5,030 nt of DNA, taken from Bordetella sp. GTDB taxonomy: Bacteria; Pseudomonadota; Gammaproteobacteria; Burkholderiales; Burkholderiaceae_B. The stretch covers positions 1 to 5,030 of the forward strand of contig DAIDKG010000591.1 in NCBI GenBank assembly GCA_027450125.1, in the 5' to 3' direction. Position numbers and translations under genes: made by a program. Below are positions 1 to 5,030 of this stretch, piece by piece (position 1 is the first letter of the stretch; each line of letters starts with the position of its first letter). Below the pieces are notes generated by a model. That model made no database searches, was not told where the DNA came from, and saw only the letters and a program-made list of their open reading frames with translations.

Positions 1-1264
1 CCCGATGAGCACCCAGCTGACCGAACAGGGCATCGACCTCATCGAAGGCTGGGACCCAGCCCAGATGGCGCTCAAACCCGACCTGTACGTGATCGGCAAC
101 GTGATCACCCGGGGCAATCCGCTGATGGAGGCCATCCTGAACGCGGGCGTGCCCTATGTCTCAGGCCCCCAATGGCTGGGCGACCATGTCCTGCCGGGCC
201 GGCACGTGCTGGCCGTGGCCGGCACCCATGGCAAGACCACCACCAGCGCTTTCCTGGCCTGGATACTGGAATGCGCCGGCCGCCGGCCCGATTTCCTGAT
301 CGGCGGCGTGGCGCCGGACCTGCAGGTGTCGGCCCGATACAGTGCCGATGCGCGGCATTTCGTCATCGAAGCCGACGAATACGACACCGCATTTTTCGAC
401 AAACGCTCCAAGTTCGTCCATTACCGCTCGCGCACGGTCATCCTGAACAACCTCGAATACGACCACGCCGACATCTTTCCCGATCTGGCTTCCATCGAAA
501 CCCAGTTCCATCACCTGGTGCGCACGATTCCCTCTCAGGGCCGCATCGTGGCACCCACCCACGACGAAGCGCTAGATCGCGTGCTCGGGCGCGGCTGCTG
601 GTCGGAACTGGTCCGTTTCGGGCCGGGCGCGGCCTGGGCTGCGGGCGAGCCGCAGGAGGACGGCGCCTTTGCCGTAATGCGCGACGGCAGGGACCTGGGC
701 TCGGTGCGCTGGACCCTGACCGGCGAACACAACCGCCGCAATGCCCTGGCCGCGCTGGCCGCCGCAGAACACGCCGGAGTGCCGGCCGCCGAGGGCATCG
801 CCGCCCTGTCGCGCTTTGGCGGCGTCAAGCGCCGCATGGAACTGCGCGGCACGGTGCGCGGCATCAGGGTGTACGACGATTTCGCCCACCACCCCACGGC
901 CATTGCCACCACCCTGGCCGGCCTGCGCAGCCAGGTCGGCGGCGCGCGCATCCTGGCGGTGCTGGAACCGCGCTCGAACACCATGAAACTGGGGACCATG
1001 GCGGCCCGCCTGCCCGCATCCCTGGCCGACGCCGACATGGCTTTCATTTATGGCGAACGCGAAGGCAAGCATGCGCTGGGCTGGAATCCGGCCGAGGTCC
1101 TGGCGCCGCTGGGCGGTAAGGCCGGCAGCTACGGCGACCTGGACGAACTGGTCGCCGCCGTGACCGGCGCCGCCAAGCCCGGCGACCATGTGGTCGTCAT
1201 GAGCAATGGCGGATTCGGCGGCGTGCATCAGAAGTTGCTGGACGCCCTGGCTTCAGTTGCATGA
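1..1264 (+). CDS. mpl: UDP-N-acetylmuramate:L-alanyl-gamma-D-glutamyl-meso-diaminopimelate ligase (murein tripeptide ligase), 5' end missing
   Basis: Mpl is a cytoplasmic ATP-dependent Mur-family ligase. It joins tripeptide recovered from old cell wall to UDP-MurNAc, returning it to peptidoglycan synthesis. The frame is open to the window edge: base 1 ends one codon and 2-4 encode Pro before the Met at 5. That Met is internal, because the nucleotide-fold start of the family (about 35-40 residues) is absent. Numbering from this Met (419 residues to the TGA), the ATP P-loop GTHGKTTT is at 73-80 (bases 221-244), EADEYDTAFFD at 122-132 and NNLEYDHADIF at 148-158, all central-domain motifs. GEHNRRNALAA is at 240-250, at the start of the ADP-binding region. 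The C-terminal domain carries DDFAHHP (291-297), EPRSNTMKLG (321-330) and SNGGFGGVHQKLL (400-412). DDFAHHP and the GGFGG-HQKLL ending point to Mpl rather than MurC, the nearest alternative. No frameshift is seen. Confidence 0.96.
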   Translation, partial: PMSTQLTEQGIDLIEGWDPAQMALKPDLYVIGNVITRGNPLMEAILNAGVPYVSGPQWLGDHVLPGRHVLAVAGTHGKTTTSAFLAWILECAGRRPDFLIGGVAPDLQVSARYSADARHFVIEADEYDTAFFDKRSKFVHYRSRTVILNNLEYDHADIFPDLASIETQFHHLVRTIPSQGRIVAPTHDEALDRVLGRGCWSELVRFGPGAAWAAGEPQEDGAFAVMRDGRDLGSVRWTLTGEHNRRNALAALAAAEHAGVPAAEGIAALSRFGGVKRRMELRGTVRGIRVYDDFAHHPTAIATTLAGLRSQVGGARILAVLEPRSNTMKLGTMAARLPASLADADMAFIYGEREGKHALGWNPAEVLAPLGGKAGSYGDLDELVAAVTGAAKPGDHVVVMSNGGFGGVHQKLLDALASVA

Positions 1265-1378
1265 GTAATCTCTATATTGAGTGCCGATGCCTATTGAGTT
1301 CTTGACGCGTTCGTTGCGCCTGGGTGGGGCGCGTCCCGGCCGACGCCTCAAGCACGCCAATACGCCACGAGCAACAAC
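1265..1378 (+). promoter_or_regulatory. mpl-to-esterase intergenic region, possible promoter/leader of the downstream cluster
   Basis: This 114-bp gap is the only non-coding stretch longer than 10 bp in the window. Just after the mpl stop, bases 1265-1300 are clearly richer in A/T than their surroundings. They include TATATT (1273-1278), a five-of-six match to a sigma-70 -10 box. No good -35 lies 16-18 bp upstream (GCTTCA at 17 bp), so promoter status is weak. TTGACG (1302-1307) resembles a -35 but has no -10 at the right distance. Further down lie short G/C inverted repeats (1304-1346). No U-tract follows any stem, so there is no clear intrinsic terminator. The gap is where the downstream genes would most plausibly gain their own promoter, but read-through from mpl is equally possible. 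Confidence 0.3.
1275..1299 (+). repeat. Perfect 8-bp direct repeat TATTGAGT, 17-bp period
   Basis: TATTGAGT occurs at 1275-1282 and again at 1292-1299, separated by 9 bp (GCCGATGCC). It lies in the A/T-rich patch after mpl, and the first copy overlaps the candidate -10 box. A tandem regulator site is one reading. A chance repeat is also possible, since the copies do not fall on one helical face at a standard 10- or 21-bp spacing. The repeat itself is certain; its function is not. Confidence 0.4.
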
Positions 1379-1984
1379 ATGAAAAACCGCATCCTCTACC
1401 TGCACGGCTTTCGCTCATCCCCCGCCTCGTTCAAGGGCAGGATGATGGCGCAGGCCCTGGCCGAGCGCGGTCTCGCGCATATCTGGGCCGCGCCGCAGCT
1501 GCCCGCCAGCCCCAAGGCCGCCGTCGAACTGGCCCTGGGCCTCGCGCAGGCTCAACTCGACGAAGGCGGCGAAAGCCCCGCCGGCGATCCGTCCAGGCTG
1601 ACCGTCATCGGCTCCTCCCTGGGCGGCTATTACGCCACCTGGATCGCCGAGAGGCTGGGCTGCAAGGCCGTGCTGCTGAACCCGGCCGTCCATGCGGCGC
1701 GGGATCTCGCCCCCGCGGTCGGTGAGCATCGCATGTATCATTCGGACGCGCCGTTCACCTTCCTGCCCGAATACCTGGACGAACTGGCCGCGCTGCACGT
1801 GGATACGCCCACCCGATTGCAACGGTACTTTCTCGTCGCCGCCACCGGCGACGAAGTGCTGGATTGGCGCGAAATGCACGAACGCTATGCCGGCTGCCGG
1901 GAACACATCGTGCAAGGCAGCGACCACGGGCTATCGAACTTCGCCGAACTGCTACCCGAAGTCCTGGCATTTGCCCTGGAATAG
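1379..1984 (+). CDS. yqiA: YqiA-type alpha/beta-hydrolase, predicted esterase
   Basis: This 201-residue protein is a compact alpha/beta-hydrolase of the YqiA/YcfP (UPF0227) type. E. coli YqiA is a small cytoplasmic esterase reported to act on acyl-CoA and short acyl esters; its physiological substrate is unclear. The N-terminal strand ILYLHGF (5-11) contributes the HG oxyanion-region motif. The nucleophile elbow GSSLGG (78-83) places Ser80 as nucleophile, followed by YYATWIAERLG and the family motif LLNPAV (99-104). TGDEVLD (156-162) supplies the acid, probably Asp158, and GSDHGL (180-185) the catalytic His183. The triad is complete, the length is normal for the family, and no signal peptide is seen. 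The ATG at 1379 gives the full N-terminal strand. It has only a weak purine run (ACGAG, about 7 bases upstream) as ribosome site. The ribonuclease gene starts 10 bp after its stop. Fold and family are secure; substrate is unknown. Confidence 0.9.
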   Translation: MKNRILYLHGFRSSPASFKGRMMAQALAERGLAHIWAAPQLPASPKAAVELALGLAQAQLDEGGESPAGDPSRLTVIGSSLGGYYATWIAERLGCKAVLLNPAVHAARDLAPAVGEHRMYHSDAPFTFLPEYLDELAALHVDTPTRLQRYFLVAATGDEVLDWREMHERYAGCREHIVQGSDHGLSNFAELLPEVLAFALE

Positions 1985-1994
1985 TTTCCCCACC

Positions 1995-3878
1995 ATGTAC
2001 GTGTTTTACGAAGACGACGGCAATTTCAAGGCCGCCCACACCCTGTCCGAAGCGGATGCCACCCTGCAGGTGGAGTCCGAAACGGGCAAACGCAGCAAGA
2101 TCAAGCGCGCCGCCGTGCTGTTCTCTTTCGACGCGCCCGCGCCCGGCGAACTGATGCCGGCGGCGACCGCGCTGGCCGAGGACATCGACCTCCAGTTCCT
2201 GTGGGAATGCGCGCCGCAGGAGGAGTTCGCCGCCACTGCGCTGGCTGCCGATTACTTCGGCCACGCCCCCTCGCCTGTCGAGCAAGCCGCGCTGATGCAG
2301 CGCCTGCACGGCGCGCCGGCCTACTTTCACCGCCGCGGTGCCGGCCGCTACCGGCCCGCGCCGCCAGACATTCTTGCCGCGGCGCTGGCCGCCCTGGAAA
2401 AAAAGCGCCTGCAGGCCGAGCAGCAGCAGCAATGGGTGGACGAAATGGCCGCCGGCAAGCTGCCCGAGCCCGTCGCCCAGGCGGCCGAGTCCCTGCTGGT
2501 CAAGCCCGACAAGAACTCCCAGGTCTGGAAGGCCTTCGATGCCGCCTGCGCCAAACTGCAAAAGACGCCCGAGCGCCTGCTGCTCGATCTGGGCGCCTGG
2601 CCCCACGAGCTGGCGCTGCACAAGCGCCGCTTCCTGGTCACCCACTTTCCTCGCGGCACCGGCTTTCCCGAGGTAGCGGTGCCGCCGATCGAGCGCGACC
2701 TGCCGCTGGCCGATGCCGAGATCTATTCCGTCGACGATGTCACCACCACCGAGATCGACGACGCCCTGTCGGTCACCGTGCTGCCCGACGGCCGCGTGCG
2801 CGCCGGCGTGCACATCGCCGCGCCCGGCCTGGCGGTGACCCGCGGCAGCGAGCTGGACAAGCTGGCGCGCGCGCGCCTGTCCACGGTGTACATGCCGGGC
2901 GACAAGATCCCCATGCAGCCCGACTCGGTCATCGCGGCCTTTTCGCTGGATGCCGGGCGCGAAGTGCCGGCGCTGTCGCTCTATGTGACTGCGGACCCGG
3001 CGACGGGCGAGATAGTCGAGAGCGAAACGCGCCTGGAACGCATCGTGGTGCGCGAGAACCTGCGCCACAATTTGCTGGACGGCCGCGTCACCGAAGAAAG
3101 CCTGGCCGATCCGCAATCGGACCTGCCCTACGGGCACTGGCTGCGGCCGCTGTGGCAACTGGCGCAGGCACTGTCGGCCCGGCGCGACGAGGTGCGCGGC
3201 AAACCCGAGAACAACGCGCGGGTAGAGTACAGCTTCTACCTGGACGGCAACCCGGACGATCCGGATACTCCGGTAAGGCTGGTGCCGCGCCAGCGCAATG
3301 CGCCGCTGGACCGCATGGTGGCCGAATACATGATCCTGGCCAACAACCTGTGGGGCGGCCTGCTGGCGCAACACGGGGTACCGGGCATCTACCGTTCGCA
3401 GCAGGCCGGCCGCGTGCGCATGAGCACGCAGGCGCTGCCGCACGAGGCCATCGGCGTGCCGCAATATGCATGGAGCACCTCGCCGCTGCGCCGCTATGTA
3501 GACCTGGTCAATCAATGGCAACTGATCTGCACCGTCGACAACGGCGTGGGTGCCAGGCTGGTGGCGCCTTTCAAGCCCAAGGACGCGGACCTGTTCGCGA
3601 TCATCGGCGCATTCGATGCGCAATATGCCGCCTGGGCCGAATTCCAGGGCAATATGGAGCGCTACTGGTGCCTGCGCTGGCTGGCGCAGAACGGCGTCGT
3701 GCGCAGCACCGCAAACGTGCTGCGCGACGATCTGGTGCGCCTGGCGCAGGCGCCGCTGGTCACGCGCGTGGGCGGCCTGCCCGAACTCGACCGCGGCGCG
3801 GCCGTGGAAATCGAGATCCTGGGCCGCGACGAGCTGGCGCTGGAGCTCGATTGCCGCTACCTGGGTCCGGCGGAGTAG
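1995..3878 (+). CDS. RNase II/RNB-domain 3'-5' exoribonuclease (DrII-like architecture)
   Basis: This 627-residue cytoplasmic protein belongs to the RNase II/RNR superfamily, which degrades single-stranded RNA processively from the 3' end with Mg2+. Residues 1-46 (MYVFYEDDGNFKAA onward, with basic GKRSKIKRA) look like a small beta-barrel. Residues about 57-150 are helical and winged-helix-like, ending in a Gln-rich helix (QQQQ, 144-147). The RNB core runs from about 235 to 510. Its metal site is VDDVTTTEIDDALS (246-259), giving Asp247, Glu253, Asp255 and Asp256, where RNase II has four Asp. The catalytic Arg is Arg499 in STSPLRRYVDL (494-504). The C-terminus (about 578-624) resembles a degenerate S1 barrel. 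Canonical paired N-terminal cold-shock domains are not recognisable; a helix-turn-helix replaces them in the RNase II of Deinococcus (recalled). The ATG at 1995 starts the conserved N-terminus. No Shine-Dalgarno is close (GGA 14 bases upstream), so coupling to the esterase is likely. The frame stays open back into the esterase, but that part is non-homologous shadow. Not RNase R: too short and no basic tail. Confidence 0.9.
   Translation: MYVFYEDDGNFKAAHTLSEADATLQVESETGKRSKIKRAAVLFSFDAPAPGELMPAATALAEDIDLQFLWECAPQEEFAATALAADYFGHAPSPVEQAALMQRLHGAPAYFHRRGAGRYRPAPPDILAAALAALEKKRLQAEQQQQWVDEMAAGKLPEPVAQAAESLLVKPDKNSQVWKAFDAACAKLQKTPERLLLDLGAWPHELALHKRRFLVTHFPRGTGFPEVAVPPIERDLPLADAEIYSVDDVTTTEIDDALSVTVLPDGRVRAGVHIAAPGLAVTRGSELDKLARARLSTVYMPGDKIPMQPDSVIAAFSLDAGREVPALSLYVTADPATGEIVESETRLERIVVRENLRHNLLDGRVTEESLADPQSDLPYGHWLRPLWQLAQALSARRDEVRGKPENNARVEYSFYLDGNPDDPDTPVRLVPRQRNAPLDRMVAEYMILANNLWGGLLAQHGVPGIYRSQQAGRVRMSTQALPHEAIGVPQYAWSTSPLRRYVDLVNQWQLICTVDNGVGARLVAPFKPKDADLFAIIGAFDAQYAAWAEFQGNMERYWCLRWLAQNGVVRSTANVLRDDLVRLAQAPLVTRVGGLPELDRGAAVEIEILGRDELALELDCRYLGPAE
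3872..3875 (+). promoter_or_regulatory. Shine-Dalgarno site of the TonB-family gene
   Basis: GGAG lies inside the last codons of the ribonuclease gene, immediately before its TAG stop and 7 bases upstream of the ATG at 3883. The spacing is ideal and supports 3883 as the start. Because the site is covered by ribosomes finishing the upstream gene, the two products are probably translationally coupled. Confidence 0.6.
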
Positions 3879-3882
3879 TCCC

Positions 3883-4728
3883 ATGACGCGGCGCCGCAAC
3901 GATTACCTGCTGATCGGGCTGGCCATTTCGCTGCTGCTGCACACGGGCGCGCTGGCCTGGCATTGGGCGCGGCGGCTGCCCCGGCCTCCCGCGCCCGCCC
4001 TGGAAGTGGTGCTGGTCAACGCGCGCAGCGACACCGCGCCGGCCCGCGCACAGGCCCTGGCGCAGCAGAATCTGGAAGGCGGCGGCCAGGACAGGCTGGG
4101 ACTGGCCCGAACGCCCTTGCCGCGCACCGGCGAATCGGCCGACACCGTCGTGCTCCAGGCCATGCGCAAGCGGCAGCAGCAGCTCGAAAAGGAACAGGCA
4201 CGCCTGCTGACGCAGTTGCAGGCATCGCGCAAGGCCGCGGCGCCGCACCAGGCGGCGCACCCCGACGCGACGGCGACCGACCCCGGAAAAGACCCCGAAG
4301 ACCAGCAAGGAGTCGTTCAGAACGCCCAGATCGCCGCCCTGTCGCAGCGCGTGCAAGCCTACAACAAGCAGCCGCGCCGCGCCTTCGTGGGCCCGTCCGC
4401 CCAAGCGTCGCGCTACGCCGCCTATCTCGACGGCTGGGCGCGCCGCGTCGAGTCCATCGGCACGCAGCATTACCCTGCGGCCGCCCGCGGCCACATCTAC
4501 GGCTCGCTGCGCGTGACCATCACGGTGCGCAAGGACGGCAGCCTCGCCGGCTTCGTCATCGACCAGCCCTCGCAATATGCGGTACTCAACCAGGCCGCGC
4601 GGCGCATCATAGAAATGGCCGCGCCCTTCGCGCCCTTCCCGCCCGACATCGCCCGCGATACCGACGAACTGGTCATCACCCGCACCTGGCACTTCATCAA
4701 CGACTCGCTCAAGACATCCGGCCCATGA
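3883..4728 (+). CDS. TonB-family protein (energy transducer TonB-like), membrane-anchored periplasmic
   Basis: TonB proteins carry energy from the ExbB-ExbD motor in the inner membrane to outer-membrane transporters. This 281-residue protein has that layout. A short basic N-terminus (MTRRRN) is followed by one membrane segment (about 8-28) with the RR cluster at 30-31 after it, predicting N-in topology. Ser16 and His20 form the SxxxH pattern of TonB membrane segments. After a short Pro patch (33-38), the linker (about 50-185) is polar and charged: a probable coiled coil at 88-118 ([17 protein letters not shown]), an Ala/Asp-rich stretch at 118-140 and a second helix at 147-162. The C-terminal TonB fold is about 185-272: HYPAAA (196-201), [16 protein letters not shown] (206-221), [19 protein letters not shown] (235-253) and ITRTWHF (265-271). 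It starts 4 bp after the ribonuclease stop and overlaps aroE by 4 bp. No exbB, exbD or receptor gene is present. A TolA-like role is the main alternative. Confidence 0.85.
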   Translation: MTRRRNDYLLIGLAISLLLHTGALAWHWARRLPRPPAPALEVVLVNARSDTAPARAQALAQQNLEGGGQDRLGLARTPLPRTGESADTVVLQAMRKRQQQLEKEQARLLTQLQASRKAAAPHQAAHPDATATDPGKDPEDQQGVVQNAQIAALSQRVQAYNKQPRRAFVGPSAQASRYAAYLDGWARRVESIGTQHYPAAARGHIYGSLRVTITVRKDGSLAGFVIDQPSQYAVLNQAARRIIEMAAPFAPFPPDIARDTDELVITRTWHFINDSLKTSGP

Positions 4729-5030
4729 GCACACCGCCCCGCTATGCCGTGATCGGCAACCCCGTCGAACACAGCCGCTCGCCGCGCATCCATGCGCTGT
4801 TCGGCCAGCAGACCGGCATCGCGCTGCGCTACGAGCGACTGGCCGCACCGCTGGACGGCTTCGAGGCCGCGGTGCGGACTTTCGCCGCCGAAGGCGGCAG
4901 CGGCCTGAACGTGACGGTACCCTTCAAGCAGCAGGCTTTCGCGCTTGCGCGCAATCATCTCTCAGCGCGCGCGCGGCTGGCCGGGGCCGTCAATACGCTG
5001 ACCTGGAAAGCGCAGGCCTGGCACGGCTGC
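4725..5030 (+). CDS. aroE: Shikimate dehydrogenase (NADP+), N-terminal part, 3' end outside window
   Basis: AroE reduces 3-dehydroshikimate to shikimate with NADPH in the cytoplasm, the fourth step of the shikimate pathway to aromatic amino acids and folate. The first 102 codons are present, all within the substrate-binding domain; the family is usually about 270-290 residues. [14 protein letters not shown] (7-20) holds the shikimate-binding Ser17 and Ser19 (SxS). GLNVTVPFK (60-68) supplies the conserved Asn62 and Thr64 and the catalytic Lys68. AGAVNTL (86-92) supplies Asn90. The window ends at WHGC (99-102), just where the family continues into NTDG with the catalytic Asp, so that residue cannot be seen. 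The ATG at 4725 overlaps the TGA of the TonB-family gene as ATGA and has little Shine-Dalgarno of its own, so it is probably read by termination-reinitiation. The rival YdiB and quinate dehydrogenase are less likely, but the truncated end prevents checking the cofactor site. Confidence 0.95.
   Translation, partial: MSTPPRYAVIGNPVEHSRSPRIHALFGQQTGIALRYERLAAPLDGFEAAVRTFAAEGGSGLNVTVPFKQQAFALARNHLSARARLAGAVNTLTWKAQAWHGC

Noticed and set aside
5..7. ATG at 5 as the true start of mpl
   Set aside because: The reading frame is open to the window edge, and starting here would remove the first part of the N-terminal nucleotide-fold domain, including its Gly-rich motif.
172..1119. A 315-codon + strand frame inside mpl
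   Set aside because: It is Pro/Arg/Gly-rich frame-shadow sequence with no domain, lying over a frame with complete Mpl motifs.
1302..1330. TTGACG as a sigma-70 -35 box
   Set aside because: At 17-bp spacing the -10 position reads TGGGGC, and neighbouring spacings are no better.
1692..1994. Upstream extension of the ribonuclease frame overlapping the esterase gene
   Set aside because: The extra 101 codons are low in hydrophobic pattern and lie over the esterase catalytic Asp and His region. The conserved ribonuclease N-terminus begins at the Met at 1995.
2421..2432. CAG/CAA run as a contingency microsatellite
   Set aside because: Only four Gln codons, the last of them CAA. This is too short to be an efficient slippage tract, and a triplet change would not shift the frame.
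2865..2876. (GC)6 alternating tract as a Z-DNA or regulatory element
   Set aside because: It lies in coding sequence for alternating Ala and Arg codons. A similar tract occurs in aroE near 4966-4975, so it is explained by composition.
1755..3899. A 2.1-kb open frame of 714 codons on the minus strand, opposite the esterase and ribonuclease genes
   Set aside because: Its translation is rich in Arg, Gln, His and Gly with no recognisable motif. It is the expected mirror of strongly G/C-biased third positions in the real + strand genes.

Overview
The window is ordinary, gene-dense chromosomal DNA from a high-GC proteobacterium. By eye the G+C is about two thirds, with strong G/C preference at third codon positions. 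Protein wording and gene order (mpl, yqiA-like esterase, RNB ribonuclease, TonB-family protein, aroE) suggest a beta-proteobacterium of the order Burkholderiales, most likely the Bordetella/Achromobacter group. That assignment rests on memory of these families, not on a search.

Layout, all on the + strand. The window opens inside mpl, the murein tripeptide ligase of peptidoglycan recycling, which lacks roughly its first 35-40 codons and ends at 1264. A 114-bp gap (1265-1378) follows. It is the only real non-coding stretch and holds an A/T-rich patch, a perfect 8-bp direct repeat and competing short inverted repeats. Next come a 201-residue YqiA-type alpha/beta-hydrolase (1379-1984), a 627-residue RNase II/RNB-family exoribonuclease (1995-3878), a 281-residue inner-membrane-anchored TonB-family protein (3883-4728), and the first 102 codons of aroE, shikimate dehydrogenase (4725 to the window edge).

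From 1379 onward the genes are spaced by 10 bp, 4 bp and a 4-bp ATGA overlap. They are probably one transcript with translational coupling. Their functions (acyl esterase, RNA decay, envelope energy coupling, aromatic biosynthesis) share no obvious pathway, so this looks like a conserved housekeeping cluster rather than a dedicated system. No mobile element, CRISPR array, tRNA, rRNA, prophage or defence signature is visible, and no composition shift suggests transfer.

The points most worth a second look are in the ribonuclease and the TonB-like protein. The ribonuclease has Glu in place of one of the four active-site Asp residues, a helix-turn-helix-like N-terminus in place of cold-shock domains, and an altered motif after the catalytic Arg. 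The TonB-like protein keeps the SxxxH transmembrane signature at residues 16 and 20, but has a charged coiled-coil linker instead of a Pro-rich one and no exbB/exbD nearby. I found no convincing evidence of a previously undescribed system.
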